From the NCBI GenBank assembly GCA_023381255.1, contig JAMCTX010000002.1, positions 54,742-118,741 on the forward strand: a stretch of DNA of 64,000 nt. The letters are read 5' to 3'. Within the stretch, counting starts at the first letter, position 1. Each line of letters starts with the position of its first letter. The position numbers were made by a program, and so were the translations under genes. Below are positions 1 through 8,044 of the stretch, piece after piece. The stretch comes from Nitrososphaerota archaeon (lineage in GTDB: Archaea > Thermoproteota > Nitrososphaeria > Conexivisphaerales > UBA164). The notes under the pieces were generated by a model, which ran no database searches, was not told the origin of the DNA, and was given only the letters and a program-made list of their open reading frames with translations.

Positions 1-502
1 TGTTTGACTGAAAGGCAAGAAGGTGGGCTGCTTCAACCTGTATTTTCTGCCCGGGCTGCAGAGTTATCTGATCAAGTGCCCCGTATGCATGCAGAAACAA
101 TTTTCCTGATCCGGTGAACCTGGCAAGGAAAAGGCCTTCGCCACCAAATATGCCGGCTGAAAGTTTTGCCATCTGCGAATCATAATTTACGCTGTTTTCT
201 GCCACCAAAAATGAGTGCGCTTCCGCCAATATGGGTTGGTCAACATCAATTTGGAAAACCTTCCCCGGAAATATCCCAGCAAATGCTGCTTCTCCTGGGC
301 CGCTTACCTGTGTCACAAAAAAGGTGGAACCCGTTATTTCTCTTTTCAGTGCTCCAAATAACCCCCCCTTCATTATGGTTTGCATCGAGACCGTTTCAGA
401 TTTGGTTAGCATATGACCTGCATCGCCGTAGACGCTTTCTCCTGGGCCCAGTTTCACCTTGACATACTGCAAATCATTTCCTTGAATGTTAAATTCGACC
501 AT
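1..502 (-). CDS. AIM24 / TIGR00266 family protein, 3' end cut by the window edge
   Basis: Partial gene: 167 codons are visible from an ATG at 502 leftwards, and the stop lies outside the window. I translated it by hand. It opens MVEFNIQGNDLQYVKVKLG, then shows a glycine-rich segment (KGGLFGALKREITG, about residues 44-57), SGPGEAAFAGIFPG, and near the cut edge GGEGLFLARFTGSGKLFLH. This pattern of short beta strands ending in a GEGLF...TG.G signature is that of the AIM24 (DUF124) beta-sandwich family. The molecular role of archaeal members is not established. The start is supported by a TATA box about 29 bp upstream. No operon partner is visible; the gene downstream lies outside the window. Confidence 0.8.
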   Translation of the reverse strand, partial: MVEFNIQGNDLQYVKVKLGPGESVYGDAGHMLTKSETVSMQTIMKGGLFGALKREITGSTFFVTQVSGPGEAAFAGIFPGKVFQIDVDQPILAEAHSFLVAENSVNYDSQMAKLSAGIFGGEGLFLARFTGSGKLFLHAYGALDQITLQPGQKIQVEAAHLLAFQSN

Positions 503-524
503 GCAATTTAATAATCAATTTATT

Positions 525-535
525 GTTTTATATAA
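525..535 (-). promoter_or_regulatory. TATA box of the AIM24-family gene
   Basis: On the minus strand the sequence reads TTATATAAAAC, centred about 29 bp before the ATG at 502. This is the distance expected for an archaeal promoter giving a leaderless or very short-leader mRNA. Confidence 0.5.
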
Positions 536-632
536 TTTGCGTTTTATAAAGATGGTTTAATTAAATCAGCAGTCAGGCACATAAAATATATCTAACTAGA
601 TATCGAGCTAGAATACCACCAAGAACCTTAAA

Positions 633-1427
633 TTACCTACCTTTGATGATATTAATTATGTCATCAATTTTTGCGGGTTTGAACCCGTTAATGCTGTTGC
701 CAGACAGTGTCATGTTATAAAGCTCAATGTTGCCATGCATTATGGCAAATTTTTCCAGCAGCTGTTTGCCTATTCTGAGCTTTGCGATTTTCCTTGCCTT
801 ATCCTTTTTTGATATATTTGAAAAATTGCCGATTTCCTCCCCAAAATCCATGCCTATCAGCACGATCATTTCCGGGCCAAGTACGAGCGCGAATTGAGCA
901 CTCCTATCGCCATCAGTGAATCCCCCGAAATTGTAAAGATTTCCGCGGGGCTCGCATTGCGTGGTTCCGATTAAACTTTTTAGCTGGTGCACGTAACTGG
1001 TTAATGCATCAATGTTGTCTCCATGAGAATGCACAACAGTCACGGAGCCGTCGTTTGACATTTTGACCTCCTCTTCCGGATAACCGTCAAGGTCAGTGAC
1101 TATGAAATCTGGATTGGTGCCGGTTATTTTCTTTAATGCGTAAGAAGCCCCATCCGCAGCTATCGTCACAAAATTTTCTAGGATGGAGTTTGCCATCAAA
1201 GATTCCAGGTCGGCTTCCAGGGAAGGGCCTGCACCCAAAACCAGAACTTTCCTGCCGCCATACTGCTTAACGATTTTTCTCAGATCGATTGCCGGCTTCC
1301 TGTCCATAAGCCGGTTAAGGTATGACGAACTCATGTAATCCTTGCCGATATCCAACCCGAGTTTGTCGGCTATTTCAAAATAAGAACCTGCGTCCCATCC
1401 GTTAAGGTGAAAGTACTGCCCGTCCAA
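633..1427 (-). CDS. mptE: 6-hydroxymethyl-7,8-dihydropterin pyrophosphokinase, MptE-like (DUF115)
   Basis: A 264-residue protein of the MptE-like/DUF115 family, which transfers pyrophosphate from ATP to 6-hydroxymethyl-dihydropterin in archaeal pterin (methanopterin or folate-type) cofactor synthesis. Visible signatures are VLVLGAGPSLE (about residues 61-71), IAADGA (about 89-94), the metal-binding FIVTDLDGYPEEE (about 108-120), VVHSHGDN and LIGMDFGEE. Length is normal for the family. The ATG at 1427 lies 26 bp inside the 3' end of the alcohol dehydrogenase gene, so the two are probably co-transcribed and translationally coupled. Family membership is clear; which C1-carrier the organism makes is not shown here, since no other pterin gene is nearby. 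Confidence 0.8.
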   Translation of the reverse strand: MDGQYFHLNGWDAGSYFEIADKLGLDIGKDYMSSSYLNRLMDRKPAIDLRKIVKQYGGRKVLVLGAGPSLEADLESLMANSILENFVTIAADGASYALKKITGTNPDFIVTDLDGYPEEEVKMSNDGSVTVVHSHGDNIDALTSYVHQLKSLIGTTQCEPRGNLYNFGGFTDGDRSAQFALVLGPEMIVLIGMDFGEEIGNFSNISKKDKARKIAKLRIGKQLLEKFAIMHGNIELYNMTLSGNSINGFKPAKIDDIINIIKGR

Positions 1428-2412
1428 CTATCCTTCCATCCTTCATCATTTTTAAAACTTCATTGGCTTCAGCCACTTTAAACCTTGTGGTTTTAATTTT
1501 TATTTTACCCTTTGATGCCAGGTACAAAACTTCATTCATGTCGCTGCGAGGCCCAATCATGGACCCCCTGACCTTAATCTCCTTTACAAACCTGAAATCG
1601 TGAATATCCCCGAAGACGCCCATCACAAACGTTCCCCTCTTTTTTACAAGCCTGAGGGAAGCGTCAATTGCTTTTTGCGATGGCGAAAACACTATCACAG
1701 AACCTGCACTATCATGGTATTTTTCAAGATTATCATAGTTCCTGTTTGTCATTATTACATCGTCAGCCCCCATTTCCTTTGCCAGCTGGGCATGTTCATC
1801 ACTTGTAGACACCGCGATCACGCGGGCACCAAACAGTTTGGAAGTCTGTATTGCTACATGCCCCACTCCCCCTATACCAACCACATAGACCGTGCTTTCT
1901 GGGCCAAGGGCTGCCATCTTTGAGGCCCTGTAAGCCGTTACGCCAGGGCAGAACAGAGGCGCATCCGACTGCAAGTCTATCCCTTCCGGTATGCTGTACA
2001 CGTAGTTTGCCTTTGCAAGCACGTATTCTGCATAGCCTCCGTCAACGGTTTCGCCAGTTATCTGCGCGCTGTCACATAAATGCTCATTGCCTGTAAGGCA
2101 GTGTTCACACCTTCCGCAGCTGTTCCATAGTGGTGACAAGCCCACGGGCTGGCCAGCCTTCAGGTTATTCACCCCTTCCCCAAGCTCAGCAACTTTGCCT
2201 ATTATTTCATGCCCGGGAATTATTGGCAATTTAGCGGGCACCCCGTACTGAACCCAGTCGCCCTCTATCATATGAAGATTTGAATGGCAGACGCCGGTTG
2301 ATATGATCTTTACCAGGATTTCGCCGGTTGAAGGTTTGGGGGTAGGATAATCTTCGTATTTTAGCGGATTAGATTCAATTTTTCCAACATCATGCAGGAC
2401 CATCGCTTTCAT
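1402..2412 (-). CDS. Zinc-dependent alcohol dehydrogenase, MDR superfamily
   Basis: A 336-residue medium-chain dehydrogenase that should interconvert an alcohol and an aldehyde with NAD(P). The catalytic zinc ligands are visible as C42 (GVCHSNLH) and H68-E69 (PGHEIIG), with the later Cys in CPGVTAYRA. The structural zinc site is C99, C102, C105 and C113 (CGRCEHCLTGNEHLC). The nucleotide-binding loop is GIGGVG. The usual GVCHTD motif reads GVCHSN, a mild change. A TATA element at 2431-2442 sits about 25 bp before the ATG, indicating a leaderless start. It heads a two-gene unit with the MptE-like gene and is divergent from a PadR regulator, which may control it. The physiological substrate cannot be told from sequence. 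Confidence 0.88.
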   Translation of the reverse strand: MKAMVLHDVGKIESNPLKYEDYPTPKPSTGEILVKIISTGVCHSNLHMIEGDWVQYGVPAKLPIIPGHEIIGKVAELGEGVNNLKAGQPVGLSPLWNSCGRCEHCLTGNEHLCDSAQITGETVDGGYAEYVLAKANYVYSIPEGIDLQSDAPLFCPGVTAYRASKMAALGPESTVYVVGIGGVGHVAIQTSKLFGARVIAVSTSDEHAQLAKEMGADDVIMTNRNYDNLEKYHDSAGSVIVFSPSQKAIDASLRLVKKRGTFVMGVFGDIHDFRFVKEIKVRGSMIGPRSDMNEVLYLASKGKIKIKTTRFKVAEANEVLKMMKDGRIVGRAVLSP

Positions 2413-2461
2413 GCATATTATTTGATGCCATTAATTTAAAAAGCTATATGAAGATGTTAAA

Positions 2462-2473
2462 CCTGTGCACAGG
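2462..2473. promoter_or_regulatory. Perfect 12-bp palindrome between adh and the PadR gene
   Basis: CCTGTGCACAGG is its own reverse complement. It lies about 25 bp upstream of the adh TATA box and about 80 bp upstream of the PadR TATA box, within the divergent intergenic region. The motif CATACCA at 2481-2487 also recurs inverted (TGGTATG, 2562-2568). A dimeric regulator site is plausible, with PadR the obvious candidate; no binding evidence exists. Confidence 0.4.
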
Positions 2474-2583
2474 CGGTTTTCATACCAAAAATTTATCGCA
2501 AACCAGGCATTCACGTTGCGCACAACCTGAAATGTGCACTCGGTCATTATGTTTATTTAGATGGTATGAAAATAATATATAAA

Positions 2584-2904
2584 ATGACAAAAGCGAAAAA
2601 TCCAAAGGGCCTTCTTGAAGCCTGCGCGCTTTATCTTTCATCCAAGTATCCATTTACAGGGAAAGATCTAATGGACTTCACAAGTAAAATCACCGCCGGC
2701 GCCTGGAAACCAAGTCCGGGTTCTGTCTACCCTCTGCTGGAAAGGCTTAAGATGCGGGGGTTAATTTATTCGGTCTCTTCTGAAAGATATATAATTACGG
2801 ACAGCGGCAAACAGGAACTGAATAACCTGGTATTGCAGCTTAAAAATATCAAAGGCATGATAGATGCAGTACTGGATAATATCAAAACTGACCAAACAAA
2901 ATAA
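2584..2904 (+). CDS. PadR-like winged-helix transcriptional regulator
   Basis: A protein of 106 residues from the ATG at 2584 (an in-frame ATG at 2566 would add six). The later start is preferred because a TATA-like TTTATTTA at 2552-2559 lies about 28 bp upstream, giving a leaderless mRNA. The sequence has the PadR pattern: an N-terminal helix, KDLMDFTSKI, then PSPGSVYPLLERLKMRGLI as recognition helix, the wing with ERYIITDSGKQEL, and a short C-terminal helix for dimerisation. Divergent from the alcohol dehydrogenase and directly upstream of the ribosomal operon; adh is the more likely target. The effector is unknown. Confidence 0.8.
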   Translation: MTKAKNPKGLLEACALYLSSKYPFTGKDLMDFTSKITAGAWKPSPGSVYPLLERLKMRGLIYSVSSERYIITDSGKQELNNLVLQLKNIKGMIDAVLDNIKTDQTK

Positions 2905-3090
2905 GGCGCAAGTTAAACGCGACTCAGACAAATGCCTTCATATCACTGATCACCATAACTCTGAATCATCACAGTCGCTGACCGGTATATTATAACCAAA
3001 CTTAATTAATTTACCTGAGTCACAACACGGAAAAATCATACCAAACAGGCCTCCTATACATCAACCAATTCAGTTGGTAAATTGAAACAT

Positions 3091-3130
3091 AAATATTTAT
3101 TAACACTTAAAACAAGTGTTGGGAAGGTGA
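3091..3130 (+). promoter_or_regulatory. Promoter of the uL3 operon with inverted repeat and Shine-Dalgarno
   Basis: A TATA box (AAATATTTAT, 3091-3100) is followed at once by an inverted repeat AACACTT-AAAAC-AAGTGTT (3102-3120). With the usual 26-bp spacing the transcript should begin near 3121, so the repeat would lie between TATA box and start point, where a bound repressor would block initiation. The expected leader starts GGGAAGGTGA, whose AAGGTGA (3124-3130) is a good Shine-Dalgarno. A second inverted repeat, ACCAA-TTCAG-TTGGT (3064-3078), lies upstream of the TATA box. Confidence 0.5.
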
Positions 3131-3136
3131 AGGCTT

Positions 3137-4039
3137 ATAGGCCACAGAAAGCATCATGCACCACATAGAGGATCTTTGGCGTTTTATCCAAGGGTGAGGA
3201 CGTCTCACATTATGCCCAGGATAAGATACGTTAGTCAGGATAGTAATCTTGGACTAGCGGCAGCTGTTGGATTAAAGGCTGGTATGGGCCACGCTTTAAT
3301 TGTCGATGACAGGAGCGGGAGCCCAAATTTTGGCAAACCGCTTTTTGTTTCTTATACGGTTGTTGCAATTCCTCAAATCAAGGTGGTTGATGCGAAAATT
3401 TACAAGGAAATTGACGGGTATCTCAAAAACACCGGTAAGCTGGGACAGGATTCTGATATCAAGGGCGCTGATGAAATAAGGGCAATAGCCCAGATTGTCC
3501 CCAAGGATTCTGGTTTTTCGCAGAAAAAACCGTTTGAAATTGAAATCCCCATTACAGGAAAAAACAACGAAGAAAAGGCCGAATTTGTAAAAAAGTATAT
3601 CGGGCAGTCTTTTGACCAAAACGAGGTTCTGTCAAAATGGAGCTATGTAGATATAGTCGGGATCACTAAGGGCAGAGGGTTTCAGGGACCAGTAAAGAGG
3701 TTTGGGATAAAGAGGAAGCAGCACAAATCCAGGAAAAGCGTCAGGGCTGTAGGGACAATAGGTCCCTGGCATCCCGCATCCGTAATGTATACTGTTCCAA
3801 GAGCCGGGCAAATGGGATACCACAGAAGGACGATATACAACCTGAGAATCATGGGCATTTCCAAAGAGCCCGGAATTCAGCTTACGACCAAGACAGTAAA
3901 AGGCAACTATCTGCTGCTGAAGGGCACCGTGCCAGGACCGGTTGGAAGGCCAGTGGTGATAAGGAAGGCAGTGAGGATAAAGGCGCAGGCAAAAATGCCA
4001 TCCATAATAAATTTAAGCTTAAATGGTGTTAAAATATGA
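3137..4039 (+). CDS. rpl3: Large-subunit ribosomal protein uL3, apparent ATA start
   Basis: uL3 of the 50S subunit. From position 3137 the reading frame gives (M)GHRKHHAPHRGSLAFYPRV, matching the conserved N-terminus of archaeal uL3 (GHRK...RRGS). There is no ATG, GTG or TTG in frame between the in-frame stop at 3128-3130 and the TTG at 3176; starting at that TTG would cut off the conserved RGS segment. ATA at 3137 is placed 6 nt after the AAGGTGA Shine-Dalgarno, so it is the likely initiation codon, giving 300 residues. Further family features are VGLKAGMGHA, FGIKRKQHKSRK and GTIGPWHPA. The downstream uL4 start overlaps the stop by 4 bp (ATGA). First gene of the operon. Confidence 0.9.
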   Translation: MGHRKHHAPHRGSLAFYPRVRTSHIMPRIRYVSQDSNLGLAAAVGLKAGMGHALIVDDRSGSPNFGKPLFVSYTVVAIPQIKVVDAKIYKEIDGYLKNTGKLGQDSDIKGADEIRAIAQIVPKDSGFSQKKPFEIEIPITGKNNEEKAEFVKKYIGQSFDQNEVLSKWSYVDIVGITKGRGFQGPVKRFGIKRKQHKSRKSVRAVGTIGPWHPASVMYTVPRAGQMGYHRRTIYNLRIMGISKEPGIQLTTKTVKGNYLLLKGTVPGPVGRPVVIRKAVRIKAQAKMPSIINLSLNGVKI

Positions 4040-4785
4040 AAGCTCCTGTATATGATTTGGAAGGAAAAAAGGGAAGAAAAACTGAACTGCCGGAAATATT
4101 CGATTCAAGGGTCAATTCCACGCTGATAAATAGGGCATTTTGGATAATGTTTACCCATAATTTGCAGCCTCAGGGCAGGGATCCCATGGCAGGAATGAAG
4201 GTAAGCGCTTTGTCATGGAATACCGGACATGGCATGTCAAGGATTGCGAGGATAAAAGGCGCAGGAACCAGAAGGGCAGGGCAGGCCGGCGGGGTTGCCG
4301 GCGTCGTAAAGGGAAGGCTAACCCATCCGCCTACTTCATTAAAGGTAGTGTATAAAAAAATAAATAAAAGGGAAAAAATCTCGGCAACAATGTCGGCTTT
4401 GGCAGCTACCGCAAGTTCAGATATGGTTAGCTTGAGGGGCCATAAGATAGATCAGGACATTTCCGTGCCAATCGTTTTAGTAGACGAATTTGAATCGTTA
4501 TCCAAGACCAAGGATATAATCCAGGCACTTCTAAAGCTAAAGCTAAATGAAGAGCTTGAAAGGGTAAAGGAAAAAGGCGTGGGGCCGCTGATAGTTACCT
4601 CTACCAGGAACAGTTTATACAGGGCTGCCAATAACATATCAGGCCTTGAAGCTGTTACTGCAAGCGACGTCAGCGTTCTGCACCTGGCTCCCGGAGGAGT
4701 GCCGGGAAGGCTTGCGATATACACAAAATCTTCATTAAAAGCATTGGCAAAGAGGTTTGATGGGGTGGGCGCATATGGACGTTGA
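4036..4785 (+). CDS. rpl4: Large-subunit ribosomal protein uL4
   Basis: A 249-residue uL4, a 50S assembly protein that lines the exit tunnel. Family features include the N-terminal [36 protein letters not shown], the basic loop [21 protein letters not shown] (about residues 74-93) and the RLTHPPTS segment. The ATG overlaps the uL3 stop as ATGA, indicating coupling. In archaea and bacteria uL4 can act as an autogenous regulator of its own operon; nothing here shows that directly. Confidence 0.95.
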   Translation: MKAPVYDLEGKKGRKTELPEIFDSRVNSTLINRAFWIMFTHNLQPQGRDPMAGMKVSALSWNTGHGMSRIARIKGAGTRRAGQAGGVAGVVKGRLTHPPTSLKVVYKKINKREKISATMSALAATASSDMVSLRGHKIDQDISVPIVLVDEFESLSKTKDIIQALLKLKLNEELERVKEKGVGPLIVTSTRNSLYRAANNISGLEAVTASDVSVLHLAPGGVPGRLAIYTKSSLKALAKRFDGVGAYGR

Positions 4786-5041
4786 CACAGCTCATAACAT
4801 AATAAAAGGAGTATACAAGACAGAAAAGAGCGTTGACCTTATTTCAAAGGAGAACAAGCTGGCCTTTGTTGTTGACAGCAACGCTAATAAACGGCAAATA
4901 AAAGAGGCAATTGAATTGTTATACGATGTAAAGGTTGTTCAGGTAAATGTATTGAAGGGAATAAAGGGTAAAAAGGCCTATGCAAAGCTGGCGCCGCAGA
5001 ATCTGGCAAGCGAGCTGGCAACGAAATTAAGCGTGATTTAA
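4775..5041 (+). CDS. rpl23: Large-subunit ribosomal protein uL23
   Basis: An 88-residue uL23 that binds 23S rRNA next to the tunnel exit and helps dock SRP. Features are [35 protein letters not shown] and [19 protein letters not shown]. The start at 4775 is chosen over an in-frame ATG at 4757 because it follows GGGGTGGG by a suitable spacing and gives the usual family N-terminus; it overlaps the uL4 end by 11 bp. One base separates its stop region from the uL2 start, so the genes form a tight operon. Confidence 0.93.
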   Translation: MDVDTAHNIIKGVYKTEKSVDLISKENKLAFVVDSNANKRQIKEAIELLYDVKVVQVNVLKGIKGKKAYAKLAPQNLASELATKLSVI

Positions 5042-5042
5042 A

Positions 5043-5756
5043 ATGGGAAAGCATATTCTAACCCAAAGAAGGGGAAGGGGGACACCCCAGTTCCGTTCAA
5101 GAAAAACTGCAAAGGTAAGTTCAACCAGGTACCCGATAACTGACCCCTCTAAGACCGTGGAATATACGGTAAGAAACATAATACATGAAAGCGGAAGGCT
5201 TGCCCCATTGATGGTTGTATATGGGCAGGGTCATACGTACTATCTGCCGGCGGTAAAAGGACTGGAAGAAGGCAGAAAAATATTCATAGGCCCGGGGGCG
5301 CCTGTAAAGGACGGCAACATAATTCCTGTTGGCAATTTGCCTGAAGGAAGCCTCGTTTATAATATTGAGAAAGTGCTGAACGATGGCGGCAAATTTGTTA
5401 AAAGCGCCGGGGGATATGCCATTATAATGGGCCATGAAGCAGGGTGGACAAGCATCAAAATGCCATCAGGAAAAAAGATAACGTTTCCATCAAGCGTCAG
5501 GGCAACTGTCGGGATAGTCGCAGGGGGCGGAGTAAATGAAAAACCCATACTCAAAGCCACACTGCACAAGATGACTATGAGGGCAAGGGGAAGGAAATAT
5601 CCAACCGTAAGGGGAATTGCGATGTCTGCAGTTTACCATCCGCATGGCGGAGGGAGGCACCAGCATCCAGGCAAATCTACAACAGTTTCAAGGCTAACGC
5701 CGCCAGGCAGAAAGGTCGGCAACATTGCAGCCAGGAAGACAGGCAGGGGCAAGTGA
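5043..5756 (+). CDS. rpl2: Large-subunit ribosomal protein uL2
   Basis: A 237-residue uL2, a core protein of the peptidyl-transferase region. It begins MGKHILTQRRGRGTPQFRS as in archaeal uL2, and keeps the catalytic-centre segment AMSAVYHPHGGGRHQHPGKS near residues 198-217, with the conserved histidines in HPHGGGRHQH. The C-terminus is basic. Starts one base after the uL23 stop. Confidence 0.96.
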   Translation: MGKHILTQRRGRGTPQFRSRKTAKVSSTRYPITDPSKTVEYTVRNIIHESGRLAPLMVVYGQGHTYYLPAVKGLEEGRKIFIGPGAPVKDGNIIPVGNLPEGSLVYNIEKVLNDGGKFVKSAGGYAIIMGHEAGWTSIKMPSGKKITFPSSVRATVGIVAGGGVNEKPILKATLHKMTMRARGRKYPTVRGIAMSAVYHPHGGGRHQHPGKSTTVSRLTPPGRKVGNIAARKTGRGK

Positions 5757-5802
5757 ACATGACAGAAATATTTTTATTTAGCGCGGTTTGGAGTGGGTCT
5801 TA

Positions 5803-6192
5803 ATGCCAAGGGAATTCAAATACCGCGGATACTCTGCAAATGACCTGGTTAATATGCCGTATGATCAGCTTTTTCAGATACTCCCCTCCAGAGCCAGAAG
5901 AAGCCTGAACAGGCTTGGTTCAGAAATGAATCCGGGCAAAAAGGTTCTTTTTGAAAAGCTCAAACTGGAGAGGGAAACGACAAAAACCCATGACCGCGAC
6001 ACAGTAATTTTGCCGTTCATGATCGGCAAGAAGCTGTCCGTATATACAGGCAAGGAATTTGTTCAAATAGAAATAAAACCTGAGATGATAGGGCACTATC
6101 TTGGGGAATACGTAAGCCCGATAAAGAAAGTAGTTCATGGAACGCCAGGAATCGGTGCAAGCAGAAGCTCGCTATACGTTCCGCTCAAATGA
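5803..6192 (+). CDS. rps19: Small-subunit ribosomal protein uS19
   Basis: A 129-residue uS19 of the 30S head. Family marks are MPREFKYRGYSANDL, LPSRARRSLNRL, THDRDTVILPFMIGKKLSVYTGKEF and the C-terminal YVSPIKKVVHGTPGIGASRSS. The ATG at 5803 is preferred to one at 5788 because it follows GGAGTGGG and lies about 29 bp after a TATA-like ATTTTTATTTA (5769-5779), which could also serve as an internal promoter. The expected next genes (uL22, uS3, uL29) are absent: a convergent homoserine kinase overlaps its last codons by 8 bp, so the ribosomal cluster ends here. Confidence 0.95.
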   Translation: MPREFKYRGYSANDLVNMPYDQLFQILPSRARRSLNRLGSEMNPGKKVLFEKLKLERETTKTHDRDTVILPFMIGKKLSVYTGKEFVQIEIKPEMIGHYLGEYVSPIKKVVHGTPGIGASRSSLYVPLK

Positions 6193-7108
6193 TTTCATAA
6201 ACGCCGCCTGCAACTTCCGTCTTTTTTACAGTTACACTTATGTTAAATTTGCCATAGATTTTTGCTATTACGCTTTCAAAATTTTCATTTGACGATAAAA
6301 TTAAGAGAGAAGGCCCGGCACCGCTCAAACAGACGCCGTCGGCGCCATTGCTTATGAGCCCCGCCTTTATTTCATCAAAAAAAGGAATCAAAGATGCCCC
6401 TGCCCTCATTTTCTGGTGGTAGCTATCTTCGTTTATTGCTGCTGCAATGTCAGCATAGTCCCCGTACAGGACGCCCTTTACCAGCTTTATGAGCGCATAT
6501 TTCTCATTTACGTACTGCGCAAAATCAACAGGCTGGCCCAGCGACGCCCTGGCCTTTTTTGTTTTTGATTCGCTGATTTTGACGTCTGGAATGGCAACGT
6601 AGAACCTCATGTTTCTGTATATTGAAAAGGCGTTAAACGGGTTTTTTGAATAAACAAACGAAAAGCCTCCCAACAGGCTTGCCGAAACGTTATCGGCATG
6701 GGGCGTTCCCGAAAATGCGCCCTCCGCTTTCGCGGCTATGTCCACAAGCTCGTTTAAATCCAGCCTGGAATTTATCATCAGGTTCGCCGCAAACGCGCCT
6801 GCCGCGGCCGAAGCGCCGCTTGAACCCAGCCCCCTGCCTGCTGGTATTCCTTTGATGAGCTTTACATCAATTCCAAAACCAGTTCCGGCCCTTTCGAAAA
6901 CCTCCCTGGCAGCTATTGTGGCTGTGTTCTCAGCCGGAACTTCGCCCATTCCCGTTACTGTGCTGTTTATTTTATCGCTTCCGTTGTAGGCCATTTCAAC
7001 TTCATCATAGAACGCATCAAGCGCGACGGCAGCCGTGTCAAATCCGGCAGAAAGGTTGGCCGAACTGCTGTACGCCCTTACTTTTACCCTTTTCCTTGAA
7101 GGCTTCAT
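6185..7108 (-). CDS. thrB: Homoserine kinase (GHMP kinase)
   Basis: A 307-residue GHMP kinase that phosphorylates L-homoserine with ATP on the way to threonine. The phosphate-binding loop PAGRGLGSSGASAAAGA is at residues 89-105; the N-terminal RAYSSSANLSAGFD is the substrate side of the family; the C-terminal GAGPSLLIL is GHMP motif 3. The ATG overlaps the stop of the upstream oxidoreductase by 4 bp (ATGA). The aspartokinase is 10 kb away and the only threonine-synthase-like gene in the window looks catalytically dead, so the rest of the pathway must be elsewhere. Confidence 0.9.
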   Translation of the reverse strand: MKPSRKRVKVRAYSSSANLSAGFDTAAVALDAFYDEVEMAYNGSDKINSTVTGMGEVPAENTATIAAREVFERAGTGFGIDVKLIKGIPAGRGLGSSGASAAAGAFAANLMINSRLDLNELVDIAAKAEGAFSGTPHADNVSASLLGGFSFVYSKNPFNAFSIYRNMRFYVAIPDVKISESKTKKARASLGQPVDFAQYVNEKYALIKLVKGVLYGDYADIAAAINEDSYHQKMRAGASLIPFFDEIKAGLISNGADGVCLSGAGPSLLILSSNENFESVIAKIYGKFNISVTVKKTEVAGGVYEII

Positions 7109-8001
7109 TTGCTGCTCACCCCTATCCTGTCCAGAATTTCAGTTGCGACTTTCATGTCAGCCAGCCCTTCATCGATGCCTGCGGGGAACTTGCCTCCGCC
7201 GAGATATTTAATGAAAGCCTGGTCTTCGTCTTTTAGCAGATCGTCCTCGTTTCCGCCCTTTGTTATTTTTTTGCCGCCCATCGTGCAGCTTGACTCACGA
7301 GATATAAAATTGGAGGAGACAACGGCGTCAGAACAAACGCCTATCCCCATCCTGAGCCTTTCCCTGGATGCCCACGAGGCCACCAGGTGCGCGGTTCCCC
7401 CGCTGCCTTCAAGGGTTGATGTTACAAAGACTTCCCTTCCGCCCTCATCCTTTTCACTCCACGCGCTCAATACCGTGAGCTGGCCGAAAATGCGGTTTGC
7501 TATGTTGATATCATGAATCATCGTGTCCAAAACAACCCCCACGTCCCTGATTCTTTCGGGGCGCCTTCCAACCCTGTAGAGTGCAACGGATTTGGCGTCT
7601 TTGCGTTCAAGGCAGTCTATCAGAGATATAACGGCCGGGTTAAACCTTTCTTCATAGCCAATTGCCAGCCTGCTTTCGCTATTCATCGCATTTTTTATTG
7701 CAAGCGCCTGTTCCAGGTTTACGGCAAGGGGTTTTTCAATCAGGAGGCCCTTGCCGGCTTTTAGAATTTTTACGGCGATCTGCGAGTGGGTTGAGGCCGG
7801 CGTGGCCAAAACTATTCCATTAACATCCGATCTGAGCATTTCATCAAGATCCTGCAGCGCCCTTACACCGTATCGGTCTGCAATGGTTTTTGCCCTGCTG
7901 AAGTCAACATCGTAAATGCAGCAAAGTGCTTTGAGGTTGCTGAGCGCATTTGCATGGTTAGACCCCCACATTCCCGCACCTATTACACCAATTTTGGTCA
8001 T
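7105..8001 (-). CDS. Gfo/Idh/MocA family NAD(P)-dependent oxidoreductase
   Basis: About 298 residues from the ATG at 8001; in-frame ATGs at 8010 and 8025 are possible but add residues before the Rossmann fold. The fold starts directly as MTKIGVIGAGMWGSNHAN, followed by the family's LATPASTHSQIA and the catalytic-lysine motif EKPLAVN. The C-terminal half is the substrate domain with GYEERFNP and TMIHDINIANRIFG. Members act on sugars, inositols or related hydroxy compounds; the substrate is unknown. It is translationally coupled to homoserine kinase, but it is not a homoserine dehydrogenase by sequence. A TATA-like TTTATTAA lies about 31 bp upstream of the chosen start. Confidence 0.82.
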   Translation of the reverse strand: MTKIGVIGAGMWGSNHANALSNLKALCCIYDVDFSRAKTIADRYGVRALQDLDEMLRSDVNGIVLATPASTHSQIAVKILKAGKGLLIEKPLAVNLEQALAIKNAMNSESRLAIGYEERFNPAVISLIDCLERKDAKSVALYRVGRRPERIRDVGVVLDTMIHDINIANRIFGQLTVLSAWSEKDEGGREVFVTSTLEGSGGTAHLVASWASRERLRMGIGVCSDAVVSSNFISRESSCTMGGKKITKGGNEDDLLKDEDQAFIKYLGGGKFPAGIDEGLADMKVATEILDRIGVSSK

Positions 8002-8044
8002 TTTTTCCATAATAGTTTTACACATGGTTTAATAAAGCTTCACC

